From Gammaproteobacteria bacterium (GTDB taxonomy: Bacteria; Pseudomonadota; Gammaproteobacteria; Pseudomonadales; Azotimanducaceae), in the NCBI GenBank assembly GCA_009845835.1, contig VXYV01000002.1:1-34588 (forward strand): a stretch of DNA of 34,588 bases. Direction: 5' to 3'. A program made the position numbers and the translations under genes. The notes beneath the pieces were generated by a model. That model did no database searches, was not told the DNA's origin, and saw only the letters and a program-made list of their open reading frames with translations. Of this stretch, positions 15,285-24,304 are shown piece after piece; within the stretch, counting starts at the first letter, position 1, and every line of letters starts with the position of its first letter.

Positions 15285-18020
15285 ATGTTCAAATCCATTT
15301 TTAAGCGAAAACCAAGATTAGATCATGCCGATCCGTTGGTACGTCAGGCTGCACTTGAACAGCTTAACAACCTATCGTTCGATGACTATTCTCGTGTTGC
15401 TCGTACAGACGACGACCTCAGTGTACGTAAATCAGCGCTGCGCAAAGCAAATTCACTGGACTTGTACAGAGAGTTTATGGATAACGAATTGCTGTCGAAA
15501 TTTTGTTGCGAACATATCATTGAAAAAATTGACGACAATCATGAACTTGCACAAGATCCACGAATCTTTTCGTTACGATTACAACGAATCGAGGATCCGA
15601 GATTGATTCTCGACCAAGTGTCAAAATTGGATTCGGTCGCGCAATGTGCTGCAACCATCATGGCGATGCCGGACCGAGAAATCAGACTAGCAGTTTCAAA
15701 GCAAATCGAAGACCTAAATCTTGTTTCCGAAATAGAAAAGCAAAGCCGCAATCGCGATAAGAGTTTAAATCGGCTTGTACGAGATCGCCTCAGTGTTCAT
15801 CGAGAGTTAGTTCTAGAAAAAAGTCGCCTAGAACAACTAGCTCTCGAAATCGTCGAACGCGCCAAAAGTACGACCATCCAAGACGTCCATTACCATGCAC
15901 GACGTTTAGCAGTGGAACGCGAATGGACTGGAATATTGGAACAAATTGATCTCCTCAATGGACGTCTCAAGGAACTAGGCGAGATTGATATCGACACCGA
16001 TTCCCTAGCCAAAGAGTTCCCACAACGCGACGACCAATTGCAGGAGTCCACCGCGCAAACTGTAAATTTTGCCGCGATACTCATGAAATTGAAGAACTGT
16101 AACGGTACAGTTGAAGAAATTGACACATGCGAACATGATTGGTTGGAAGCTCTCAAGGTACGAGCCGCGCCTAGCGAAACTGCCGATGAATTCTATCGCC
16201 TAGCAAATCAGAAGCGCAACGAAATTCGAAGACAGCAGGTTCGTGCCGAACAAAAACAAACTGTTGAACGATTGCTGAAACCTATAGCATGGACGACTCC
16301 AGATAAATCTATTCGCGACTGGCGAAAAATTTGGCAGTCCTACGATCGCGCTAAAGCACGTATTCGAGTGATCAACAAATTCATACGGACATTCAATGTA
16401 AAAAGCGAACCGGAGCATGAGGAGTGGAATTCATCGTTGCTTGCACTGTCAACGACTTTAAAAGAGAGAATTGAACTTTGCGATGCTTTGCGTACCAAAC
16501 ACGTCGATCAATTTCATAAGCATTTAGCGTCAGTTACGAAATTCGTCGAACGTGGAGAACTCAAAAAAGCGCAATCGGAAGAAAGAGCAGCGCAAACATT
16601 GATGAATAAATTGCCACGCGACGAGCAACGAAAAATGGCAATATTGTTCGCACCGGTATCAGCGTCGGTAAGAAAGTTGGTTGGCTGGCAGGAATTCGCC
16701 GAGACACCTAAACGAGAGGAGCTTTGCAAAGCTATCGAAGAATTGGCTCGTAACCCATTGGCACCGGAACAACAATTTGAGAAGATTCGGGAACTACGGG
16801 AAGCATGGATTCAATTGAGCCCTCCGCGGACCCGTACCGAAAGAGAATTGCAAGACCGATACGATAACGCCGCTGCAAAAGCGTTTAAAGTTTGCGAAGA
16901 TTGGTTTGAAAAGCGCGCTAAACTTCGCCAACGAAATCTCCAAGCACGCGCAGTTATAGTTGAACAATTACGTTCGTTCAACGAACAGTCCGACATTGAA
17001 AACATGGATTGGAGTGAAGCACAACACATACTAAAAACCACTGTTGCGAAATGGCGAACGTTGTTTCCGGTAGAACGAGCTGAAAACAAACCACTCCAGA
17101 AAGAGTTTGACAAGCACATCAAAGAGTTACGTTCAACCATAACTGCATTCTGGGATACTAATAAAGAACAAAAACAGGCTATCGTCGAATCAGTTCGTGA
17201 AGCACTAGGTAACGAAGAGTTAACGATAGAAAATTTGCTCGATTTCGTAGTTAAACAGCAAGGTCAATGGAAGTCGATCCCGACAGCTGGACCCAGGTTT
17301 GAAGGGCGATTATGGCGTGAATTTTCTTCTCTTTGTAATGAAGCCTTTGATTTGAGAACGACTCAGAAAGAACAGCGGCGCTCAGAAATTAATGAGAATA
17401 TCGAAGAGGCTGAACGCCTAGTTAAGTCCTTAGAAGATTTATCAAAACAAAGCAGTGATTCCATTAACCAATCCGTTAACCAAGTATTGCAAGATACTTT
17501 GGCGCGAATCGAGAACATTGATCTACCAAAGCGAATACACGCTAAGTTGACCGACAAAGTTTCTGATCTCACGACGGCGATCAAGCAAAAACTTGCTGAA
17601 TACAAAGTGCGAGAAATTTACGAAAATCTTGAATCTCTATTAGAACTTGATAAAGAGTTAAGTGAACTTGAAGCAAGAGACGAAGAAATTAGTGAAGAAT
17701 TCCAAACGAAACTCGGCGACTTTAGGCCGTGGTTTCTCCAACGTTCGGCCGAAACTGCGAGCAAAAACGCGATTTCACTGCATGACATCGTCCTTCGTAC
17801 CGAGATTCTCGCGGACGTACCGTCGCCCGAGACAGACGCAGCGAAACGGATGCAGATCCAAGTATCACGCTTACAACAAGGCTTATCGAGTGGTGGTCAA
17901 GCTGACGAACAGAGAATCGAACCGTTAATTGAACAATGGTGCTCGTTGGCTTATGGTGAGCAACCTTTACGTGAACGGTTTCATTACGCTGCAAAGGCAC
18001 ATCTCAAACCGCAGAAATAA
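15285..18020 (+). CDS. DUF349 domain-containing coiled-coil/HEAT-like protein
   Basis: A 911-aa cytoplasmic protein with no signal peptide. The N-terminal 150 residues (FKRKPRLDHADPLVRQAALEQL and onward) look like short helical HEAT-type repeats. The rest is long, charged and helical, with several DUF349-type repeats recognisable by a W..A..L....R....R repeat pattern: for example AIEELARNPLAPEQQFEKIRELREAWIQL and DFVVKQQGQWKSIPTAGPRFEGRLWREF. Proteins of this size and layout are common single-copy genes in gammaproteobacteria and have no established biochemical function. A role in large-assembly scaffolding would be speculation. It is convergent with dinG across 24 bp. ATG 15285 begins MFKSIFKRKPRLDH, a usual start for the group. 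Confidence 0.85.
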   Translation: MFKSIFKRKPRLDHADPLVRQAALEQLNNLSFDDYSRVARTDDDLSVRKSALRKANSLDLYREFMDNELLSKFCCEHIIEKIDDNHELAQDPRIFSLRLQRIEDPRLILDQVSKLDSVAQCAATIMAMPDREIRLAVSKQIEDLNLVSEIEKQSRNRDKSLNRLVRDRLSVHRELVLEKSRLEQLALEIVERAKSTTIQDVHYHARRLAVEREWTGILEQIDLLNGRLKELGEIDIDTDSLAKEFPQRDDQLQESTAQTVNFAAILMKLKNCNGTVEEIDTCEHDWLEALKVRAAPSETADEFYRLANQKRNEIRRQQVRAEQKQTVERLLKPIAWTTPDKSIRDWRKIWQSYDRAKARIRVINKFIRTFNVKSEPEHEEWNSSLLALSTTLKERIELCDALRTKHVDQFHKHLASVTKFVERGELKKAQSEERAAQTLMNKLPRDEQRKMAILFAPVSASVRKLVGWQEFAETPKREELCKAIEELARNPLAPEQQFEKIRELREAWIQLSPPRTRTERELQDRYDNAAAKAFKVCEDWFEKRAKLRQRNLQARAVIVEQLRSFNEQSDIENMDWSEAQHILKTTVAKWRTLFPVERAENKPLQKEFDKHIKELRSTITAFWDTNKEQKQAIVESVREALGNEELTIENLLDFVVKQQGQWKSIPTAGPRFEGRLWREFSSLCNEAFDLRTTQKEQRRSEINENIEEAERLVKSLEDLSKQSSDSINQSVNQVLQDTLARIENIDLPKRIHAKLTDKVSDLTTAIKQKLAEYKVREIYENLESLLELDKELSELEARDEEISEEFQTKLGDFRPWFLQRSAETASKNAISLHDIVLRTEILADVPSPETDAAKRMQIQVSRLQQGLSSGGQADEQRIEPLIEQWCSLAYGEQPLRERFHYAAKAHLKPQK

Positions 18021-18044
18021 CTCAGTTTGTCAGTCGTTGACTGT

Positions 18045-20117
18045 TCAATTCTGATACGGTAATGCGTTTAGCATACGCTTGAACTGTCCCTGAATACGTT
18101 TATCACAAATCGTGATCCGGCCGCGATCAGTTTCAGTTCGAATTAACCGACCACAGGCTTGTTTCAACTTCAGTATCGTCGATGCAATCTGCAAAGTCGT
18201 ATATATTTCACTTTCCGACAAACCTGCGGCCTGTAAGTGTTCATGTTTAGACCGGTAGACTGGGTCAGTGAAAACTTCGAACGGTAATTTCGTAATGATA
18301 ACGTGCTGACAATAATCTCCTGGGAGATCCACACCTTCACGTAGCGCATTAGTACCAAACAGATAACTCTTCATTCCGGCGTCAATTCGTTGTTTATGTT
18401 CTTCTAACAAGAGTGGTATTCCGCCCTCGCGTTGTTGCGTGTAGCAATGCTTTTTGACCGTTGGCGACAGTTTATCAAGAATCTCAAGCAACATACTCCA
18501 AGATGTAAATAGTACGAGTGCACTTTGATTCTGTCCTAAAAACGACGGCAGTTTGGTAGCAAGTTCAGCGACAAACTTTTCGCGCACTTTTTGCTTCGGT
18601 TCATATTTGAATTTTGGTAGTTGCAGTGATACACAATCGGTCAAATCAAGTGGAGTGTCAACCAACAAAGTATCGACGAAAGACGAATGGTTCAAGCCAA
18701 CATTCATTAAGAAATGTTGGAAGTTGTCATTTGCGTCGATAGTCGCCGAAGTTAGTATCGCGCGATCGATGTGTTCCCACAAATACTTCGACGCGAGGGA
18801 ACCGGTTTCAATAGGAACGGAACGTAATACATACCGACTCTCTTCAGTTTTACTCTTTTCAATCCACCGAGCCGGTGCGTATTCATCAGATGACTCAGAA
18901 TAGCAATGAAAAAGACCAACAGCCTCTTCAAGCCGAGAAAGAACTTGCGCTAGTGAATCTAGCAACTCGACAAATTTAGTGGGTAAAGCATTAACCTCCG
19001 TATCTTCTTGAGTCGCAAGTAACGCTCCATAGCACTGTACGAGCTGCCCCCGAACGTTTTCTAGATTTACTAGCAGTTGTAGCATTTGTTCCGACAACTC
19101 GTTGGAGATGAAACCATCGACGAATCGATGAATCGATCGATCTTGTTCAGCATCGTCCTTTCGAAAGTCTAAGTCCACTATAAGACTATTCAAATTCTTC
19201 AAAGCGAAAACCGCGTTCTGACGAGAGCTGGATAACAGTTCCCAGTCGAGTTCGTAACCAGGTATTGGTTTAACAACCTTTTGTAGTGCCACGATCATAG
19301 TCCCCAGCGTCTGTTGCAGTGTCTCAGACAACGTTATTAAGTTACATTGCAAGGAAAATGCCGTCTGTACTTTAGCAGCCAAGTTTTGTGATTCATCAAA
19401 AATCACGATCGCGCGATCGAACGCCGGGAAAATGTTGTTGTCCACTCTTAAGTTGGACAACAAATGATCGTAGTTGGTGAGCACCACATCTGCTTTTCTA
19501 CTTTTCTTAATAGCCGTAAAGTAAGGACATTCACGATACTCAGGGCATTGTTCTCGTGAACATCCACGACTATCTGTTGTAATTCGAAATTTGAGTGAAT
19601 CATTGAGTTTAACCGGCGAATAATCCAAGTCGCCATCCCAGAGGTGTTGATACAATTGATCTAACAGATGATTGAGATTGGCGATACTGGAACTACCACC
19701 ATCCAACATTGCTTTCATGCTAACTCCGGTTTCCGGTCGTACAATGTTCTTCAAACGATTAGTGCAAACGTAGCGCCGCCGTCCCTTGAGCAAAACAAAC
19801 GAAAACGGTTGCTCGCTAGCTTGCGCTAAACTGGGTAAAACATCCGTTTGTAACTGTTCTTGCAGAGCTACGGTCGCCGTAACCAATATGACTCTTTTAT
19901 CGAGAGATTTCGCGAGAGGGATGATCGTCGCTGCATATGCTATCGACTTACCAATCCCGGTCGGTGCCTCGACGACTCCGATCTTCGAATCGGGACTGTT
20001 GATGACGGAATCGATAAAGCTTATCATTTGTTTCTGTCCGATCCTCGACTTAAATCCTTGCTGATTAAGCCAGTTCTCGTACAGTTTTTTCACGTTAGGG
20101 GATATTCGATGTTGCAT
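18045..20117 (-). CDS. dinG: DinG-type ATP-dependent DNA helicase
   Basis: A 690-aa superfamily 2, XPD-like 5'-3' helicase that resolves R-loops, D-loops and structured DNA. Walker A is EAPTGIGKS (residues 50-58). The DEAH-box position reads DESQ (VIFDESQN). The iron-sulfur cluster cysteines are Cys118 (RRRYVCTNR), Cys186, Cys191 and Cys197, with the same 5- and 6-residue spacings as the last three cluster cysteines of E. coli DinG. C-terminal helicase motifs are GTNALREGVDLPG and QACGRLIRTETDRG. The length matches DinG (716 aa in E. coli); YoaA is a less likely paralog. ATG 20117; divergent from the sugar dehydrogenase over a short gap. Confidence 0.93.
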   Translation of the reverse strand: MQHRISPNVKKLYENWLNQQGFKSRIGQKQMISFIDSVINSPDSKIGVVEAPTGIGKSIAYAATIIPLAKSLDKRVILVTATVALQEQLQTDVLPSLAQASEQPFSFVLLKGRRRYVCTNRLKNIVRPETGVSMKAMLDGGSSSIANLNHLLDQLYQHLWDGDLDYSPVKLNDSLKFRITTDSRGCSREQCPEYRECPYFTAIKKSRKADVVLTNYDHLLSNLRVDNNIFPAFDRAIVIFDESQNLAAKVQTAFSLQCNLITLSETLQQTLGTMIVALQKVVKPIPGYELDWELLSSSRQNAVFALKNLNSLIVDLDFRKDDAEQDRSIHRFVDGFISNELSEQMLQLLVNLENVRGQLVQCYGALLATQEDTEVNALPTKFVELLDSLAQVLSRLEEAVGLFHCYSESSDEYAPARWIEKSKTEESRYVLRSVPIETGSLASKYLWEHIDRAILTSATIDANDNFQHFLMNVGLNHSSFVDTLLVDTPLDLTDCVSLQLPKFKYEPKQKVREKFVAELATKLPSFLGQNQSALVLFTSWSMLLEILDKLSPTVKKHCYTQQREGGIPLLLEEHKQRIDAGMKSYLFGTNALREGVDLPGDYCQHVIITKLPFEVFTDPVYRSKHEHLQAAGLSESEIYTTLQIASTILKLKQACGRLIRTETDRGRITICDKRIQGQFKRMLNALPYQN

Positions 20118-20194
20118 AATAAAGTGTGCCGCAAGAACAAGAAGCTATAGATTAACGGAATTTGAACGAGAACAAATTTGGAAAACAAAATTTT

Positions 20195-21325
20195 ATGTTT
20201 CAGAGAGTAAATGCAACTCGTTGGTTGTTGGTTCTCGGCATAATCGGCTGGGGAACGACTGGTTCTCTAACAGGACAAGATATGCCGCAAACAATCCAAG
20301 ACGACGACGGTCATGTCTTCAAAATTGACCTGTACACTGATAAAGTACCCAACGCTAGACAAATGGCTGAAACTGAATCGGGTATATTGTTTGTTGGCTC
20401 GCGTGGAGAAGGCAAACTCTACGCAGTGCTAGAAGATGCAGAAGATGTATTTGTTTTTGCAGAAAAACTAGAAGTACCATCGGGATTGGCGTTACTCAAT
20501 GGAGATCTTTATGTTGCGGCTTATGACAAAATTCTTAGGTACGAAGACATCGAAGAAACTTATCGATTTTCTCCCCAACCGGAGATTGTAACCGATGAGT
20601 TACCGGGTGATGGAATTCGATATCACGGATGGAAGTACATGTCAGTTGGACCAGACAATTTTTTGTATGTCAATGTAGGAGCGCCGTGTAATGTTTGTCT
20701 CAAGGATGACGAACGTTTTGCGAGTATTGTAAGAATTGATCCCAGCAATGGCGATATGGAGGTGTATGCTCATGGCGTCCGTAATTCAGTAGGTTCAAGC
20801 TGGCACCCGGAGACCAACAAGATGTGGTTCTCGGACAATGGTCGTGACTGGATGGGCGACGACATCCCACCCGAAGAAATCAATGTCGTTGATGAACCTG
20901 GTGCACACTATGGATTTCCGTTCATTCATGGCGACAACATCCTCGATCCGGAATATGGCGAGCAAGCCGATGACGACGTAACATACGTAGCGCCAAAGTT
21001 GAACATCCAAGCTCATTCAGCCGTCCTCGGGATAGATTTCTACGATAAAAAGCAATTTCCAGCGAGCTACAAGAACGCACTCTTCTTAGCTGAACACGGA
21101 AGTTGGAATCGGAGTGAACTAGTGGGCTATCAAGTGAGTGTCGTAAAGGTGAAGGACGAAATTTTAGAATATAAACCGTTCATCAGTATCTGGCTTATCA
21201 GAGACAAAATTATGTTGGGTCGACCAGCTGATGTCTTGGTAGCACGTGACGGTTCATTATATATCTCAGACGACCATTTTGGTAAGATTTACCGAGTTAC
21301 TTATCAGGGAAAACTTGAAGAGTAA
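20195..21325 (+). CDS. PQQ-dependent aldose/sorbosone dehydrogenase-like exported protein
   Basis: A 376-aa six-bladed beta-propeller protein of the soluble PQQ glucose/sorbosone dehydrogenase family, which oxidises aldoses in the periplasm. A signal peptide (RWLLVLGIIGWGTTGSLTGQ) opens the protein. Family blocks are RQMAETESGILFVGSRGEGKLY, PSGLALLNGDLYVA, VYAHGVRNSVGSSWHPETNKMWFSDNGRDW (the catalytic and calcium-binding region), EINVVDEPGAHYGFPF, and LGRPADVLVARDGSLYISDDHFGKIYRV. No PQQ synthesis genes are in the window, so cofactor supply is unknown. A longer start exists (TTG 20162); ATG 20195 was preferred because it gives a standard signal peptide, but neither has a strong ribosome-binding site. 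Confidence 0.85.
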   Translation: MFQRVNATRWLLVLGIIGWGTTGSLTGQDMPQTIQDDDGHVFKIDLYTDKVPNARQMAETESGILFVGSRGEGKLYAVLEDAEDVFVFAEKLEVPSGLALLNGDLYVAAYDKILRYEDIEETYRFSPQPEIVTDELPGDGIRYHGWKYMSVGPDNFLYVNVGAPCNVCLKDDERFASIVRIDPSNGDMEVYAHGVRNSVGSSWHPETNKMWFSDNGRDWMGDDIPPEEINVVDEPGAHYGFPFIHGDNILDPEYGEQADDDVTYVAPKLNIQAHSAVLGIDFYDKKQFPASYKNALFLAEHGSWNRSELVGYQVSVVKVKDEILEYKPFISIWLIRDKIMLGRPADVLVARDGSLYISDDHFGKIYRVTYQGKLEE

Positions 21326-21340
21326 CGTTGGTAGTATGTT

Positions 21341-21991
21341 TTAGCGGCGACGGGCCGGACCGTGATCACAGTTAGCTAACTGTGATTCATAAGTCTTGAC
21401 TCTATTTTCCACCTTCGTAGCAGCGACCAGCAAAAACCGCTTCTTCTTCCAGTCATTACTCTCGAAACCGGTGATACCTTCGTGGTAAATGACATAAAGG
21501 TTTTTCGCGTCGTCTCGCGACACTTCTGTCGCCCTAGCGGCCATATCAAGATACCAACCGACGAAATCTATCGCATCTTTAAAACGTGTGCGTCGTGCAT
21601 GTTTTTTATTATTCCGTGCCTGATAGTCATTCCAGGTAATGTCTAATGCTTGTGCATACCCATACGCTGTAGAAGGACGTTTCCACGGGATTAAACCGAG
21701 AATCTTGGTACGTGGCGGTAATGCATTATGAACGAAGCTCGATTCTTGATTGATGATCGACATTAGCACTGTCTTGGGGATATCCCATCTGTCCTCGGCG
21801 CGTTTCGCTTGTCGATACCAGCCACGTTTTTCTGCAAAGATCAAGCACAGGTTTTCTGTATTACTTGGAGGTGCTAAAGACATACAACCAGACACAAAGT
21901 ACAGCACGAATATAGACAAAATGCCGGTAATGACCAATAGTAGTCTTACCTTAAAGTTCATAGGTTTTTTCTGCGATTGAGCCTGAGACAT
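21341..21991 (-). CDS. lytic transglycosylase (SLT domain) lipoprotein
   Basis: A 216-aa predicted outer-membrane lipoprotein that cleaves peptidoglycan glycan strands. A hydrophobic signal (RLLLVITGILSIFVLYFVSGC) ends in a lipobox with lipidated Cys36. The soluble lytic transglycosylase fold is shown by IPKTVLMSIINQESSF with the catalytic Glu83, then AYGYAQALDITWNDYQ and YVIYHEGITGF. The protein is short, with the catalytic domain only. The true start may be Met11 (base 21961), which would give a more compact lipoprotein signal; neither start has a clear ribosome-binding site. It is convergent with the upstream sugar dehydrogenase and borders a patch of decayed sequences on its other side. 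Confidence 0.88.
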   Translation of the reverse strand: MSQAQSQKKPMNFKVRLLLVITGILSIFVLYFVSGCMSLAPPSNTENLCLIFAEKRGWYRQAKRAEDRWDIPKTVLMSIINQESSFVHNALPPRTKILGLIPWKRPSTAYGYAQALDITWNDYQARNNKKHARRTRFKDAIDFVGWYLDMAARATEVSRDDAKNLYVIYHEGITGFESNDWKKKRFLLVAATKVENRVKTYESQLANCDHGPARRR

Positions 21992-22020
21992 GCTTGAATT
22001 AGTTACGATTTCGTTTTATA

Positions 22021-22256
22021 CTAAACCGGTTTTTCAGTAGTATAAAGTTTAACTTTGTACAGTAATATAGGATTTTTCGTGCCATATTGCGTTCCTTTTT
22101 TCGGTCCGTGTTTCCAAGTCTTGGCACTTTTATCAACTAAATCCACAATAAACGTTCGTTATACAGCGTGTCCGAAATCCCAACCGCCATCGCTGGACTG
22201 ATTTGGAGCGATTTATGCAACCGACAAAAATTGTAATGAGTCGGAAATACGTTCAT
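22021..22256 (-). pseudogene. remnant of an IS1-like transposase C-terminus
   Basis: Minus-strand translation from 22256 gives HYNFCRLHKSLQISPAMAVG then ISDTLYNER. This is the C-terminal HYNFCRxHKxLRxxPAMxAG block common in IS1-like transposases. A one-base shift at about 22148 then restores FIVDLVDKSAKTWKHGPKKG to a stop at 22021. Everything upstream (the catalytic core) is missing. It abuts the truncated end of the decayed tlpA copy, so insertion of this element probably destroyed that gene. Confidence 0.65.
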
Positions 22257-22272
22257 CGCAGCTACGGGATTT

Positions 22273-22670
22273 CTAGGTACTTTGACTAAACAAGTTGGTA
22301 GTCCCCTTTAATTTTGGGAAGCTTGCGATACACGGTCCACACCAAGATACCCAAAAGTCAATGAGTACCACGTCATTTTCTAAGAGAACATCAGATAGAG
22401 ACACTACGTCCCCATCCAAACTCGTTAGTGTGAAATCTGATACTTTCTGACCAGGAATGAGTCGCTTATCGTTTCGATAGTGCTCACGTCGAGAGTGTAT
22501 GTGTATTGGGGATTCTCGGTCCCAATTCCTGGCAATATATTGTCTAGCGGAAAGTGTTCACAGCCTATGGCGGGTGGCGGGACTGCTCGGTACGACGATG
22601 TTTGGGGAACAAGAACTGAGACACACCGTAGAGACCGAAAACACAAACAAACCAGCGTTTTTTTCAAAGG
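22273..22670 (-). pseudogene. decayed tandem copy of the TlpA-like lipoprotein gene
   Basis: Minus-strand pieces in different frames reproduce the neighbouring intact TlpA-like protein. They are a lipoprotein signal ending VCLSSCSPN, then GCEHFPLDNILPG (intact gene: GCEHIPLDEVLPG), then RNDKRLIPGQKVSDFTL (intact: RNDKLLIPGQKVPDFAL), then VLIDFWVSWCGPCIASFPKLK (intact: VLVDFWASWCGPCVANFPKLK). At least two frameshifts separate them, and the reading stops at 22273, just after the redox motif, leaving out the C-terminal third. It lies directly downstream of the intact gene in the same orientation: a tandem duplication that has since decayed and been cut off by an IS relic. The redox motif WCGPC itself remains unchanged. 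Confidence 0.85.
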
Positions 22671-22673
22671 AAT

Positions 22674-23381
22674 TTACTTCGGTTTTGAGCGATCGGTTTC
22701 AGGGGAAGATTCGTCAGCAATGGCGTCATTAAATTTACTCACGATCACTTTTTCTAGTAATTCAACGGGGAGGTCTTTTTGTATTATACAACCATCACTA
22801 TCTATGAGATAGCTTTTTGGAATGAAATGCACACCATATAAAGTAGCGACTTTTCCGTCCCAACTTTCCAGTTCGCCAAGGTTTATCCATGGAATTTCAT
22901 GCTCTACAGAACCTGTAGACCAGTCTTCATGGGAAGTGTCGACGGAAATTGTAACGACTTCGAAACCTTCTTCACCGTAAGTAGTACGTAACTCCTTCAA
23001 TTTTGGGAAGTTCGCTACACACGGTCCACACCAGGATGCCCAAAAGTCGACGAGCACGGTGTTACTCTCCTCAAGAACCTCAAACAATGACACCTCTTCT
23101 CCCTCCAAATTCACAAGGGCGAAATCTGGCACTTTCTGTCCGGGAATGAGTAGTTTGTCATTTCGTTGTTGTTCGATCCGATAAGACTTTTCTTTGGTTG
23201 TATGTCCAGGTAAGACTTCATCTAATGGGATATGTTCACAGCCCGCCGTAGGTTCTGTCGGTATTGACACGTTAAAGTTGACTCTTGGCGCGCAGGATAC
23301 GAGTGCAATCGTCACGCCGAGTAGTCCAATAACGGTCAGGGTAATTTTCGATGAAATGCTAACTATGTGATCCGTTCTCAT
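22674..23381 (-). CDS. TlpA/ResA-like thioredoxin-fold lipoprotein
   Basis: A 235-aa periplasmic thiol-disulfide protein. The signal peptide ends in a lipobox (IALVSC) with lipid-bearing Cys30, so it should be membrane-anchored. The thioredoxin fold carries FWASWCGPC with Cys118 and Cys121, followed by the TlpA-type VTISVDTSHEDW and the cis-proline loop GVHFIPKSYLID. The family reduces or oxidises specific periplasmic partners, often cytochrome c apoproteins; no cytochrome biogenesis gene lies nearby, so the partner is unknown. ATG 23381 has a strong AGGAGGA site. A tandem paralog immediately downstream has decayed. Confidence 0.9.
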   Translation of the reverse strand: MRTDHIVSISSKITLTVIGLLGVTIALVSCAPRVNFNVSIPTEPTAGCEHIPLDEVLPGHTTKEKSYRIEQQRNDKLLIPGQKVPDFALVNLEGEEVSLFEVLEESNTVLVDFWASWCGPCVANFPKLKELRTTYGEEGFEVVTISVDTSHEDWSTGSVEHEIPWINLGELESWDGKVATLYGVHFIPKSYLIDSDGCIIQKDLPVELLEKVIVSKFNDAIADESSPETDRSKPK

Positions 23382-23499
23382 AAGAATGTTCCTCCTGAGT
23401 AAAGTGGTTCAAAATACAAACACTCACCAGTATTCGTACTCTAAGTTGGTCAGTTTCTAGTAAGTGCCTTCCTCAAAGCACATTGTGGTTCTCGATGTG

Positions 23500-23598
23500 T
23501 CAGGCAAATTTCATGCCATTCTGGAACAGGGCTACCGCTTCGCGTTTGAACTCCGCACTATAGTGCTTCCGAGTTCATCTTGGTTTCGGGTCAATCAT
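23500..23598 (-). pseudogene. relic of an IS3-type OrfA transposase N-terminus
   Basis: From ATG 23598, preceded by an AGGAGGAATTCG ribosome-binding region, the minus strand reads MIDPKPR, a TGA, then TRKHYSAEFKREAVALFQ and a stop at 23500. The YSAEFKREAVAL segment is the start of the helix-turn-helix of IS3-family OrfA. An early in-frame stop and loss of everything downstream mark it as a fragment. It occupies most of the roughly 360-bp gap between tlpA and bcp; nothing else is seen in that gap. Confidence 0.6.
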
Positions 23599-23745
23599 CG
23601 AATTCCTCCTGTGGATTATCTTAACGACTGTCCCCAAAAACCGACGCAGACCCAAACCGGTTTTTCTAATACCAAGAGGAACTTTCAGTTATTCGAAGTT
23701 TTACCATCGGTATACTTCATTCCTTTCATTCTTGGAGAATTGAGT

Positions 23746-24216
23746 TTGTCAATAGAAGTTGGTCAGTTAGCACCTGAATTCACTTTACAAGATTCGGAAG
23801 GGAAATCAGTCAGCTTATCAGATTTACGAGGGCAGAACGTCGTGGTTTATTTTTATCCCAAGGACGATACTCCTGGATGCACGAAAGAGTCTTGTGGTTT
23901 CCGGGATTTGTGGGGTGAATTTAAGAATCACAACACCGTAGTGATTGGTATTTCGCCAGACAATGAGGCATCCCATCGTAAGTTTGTGTCAAAGTACGAT
24001 CTCCCTTTTACCTTGTTGTGCGATCCTGACCTAAAAGTTATGAAACAATACGGTGCGTACGGTGAAAAAACTCTGTATGGTCGCAAAATGATGGGAGTTA
24101 TACGCTCGACCGTACTAATCGATGCCAAAGGTTTTATCATTAAACATTGGAAGAGAGTGAGTAAAGCGGCTGAGCATCCTTCTAAAGTCTTAGATGCTTT
24201 ATCGATTTCCACTTAG
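23746..24216 (+). CDS. bcp: thioredoxin-dependent peroxiredoxin Bcp
   Basis: A 156-aa atypical 2-Cys peroxiredoxin that reduces hydrogen peroxide and alkyl hydroperoxides using thioredoxin. The peroxidatic and resolving residues Cys45 and Cys50 are in YFYPKDDTPGCTKESCGF, at the same positions as in E. coli Bcp. The later CDPDLKVMKQYGAYGEKTLYGRKMMGVIRSTVLID is the family signature. The frame extends upstream to 23464, but that part runs antisense to an IS relic and has no similarity. The start is taken as TTG 23746, with GGAG 8 bases upstream and the usual family length. Confidence 0.94.
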   Translation: MSIEVGQLAPEFTLQDSEGKSVSLSDLRGQNVVVYFYPKDDTPGCTKESCGFRDLWGEFKNHNTVVIGISPDNEASHRKFVSKYDLPFTLLCDPDLKVMKQYGAYGEKTLYGRKMMGVIRSTVLIDAKGFIIKHWKRVSKAAEHPSKVLDALSIST

Positions 24217-24304
24217 ACTACTGAGGACAGTTGATCTGTTCCAGTGGTTTCGGCGATCCTTTTTACGTTCCTAGTGACTCTGAATTGATCTTCATGGAGT
24301 AAGA

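Noticed and set aside
23464-23745. A 94-residue N-terminal extension of the Bcp reading frame.
   Set aside because: It is antisense to an IS3-type OrfA relic, has no similarity to peroxiredoxins, and a proper ribosome-binding site precedes the TTG at 23746.
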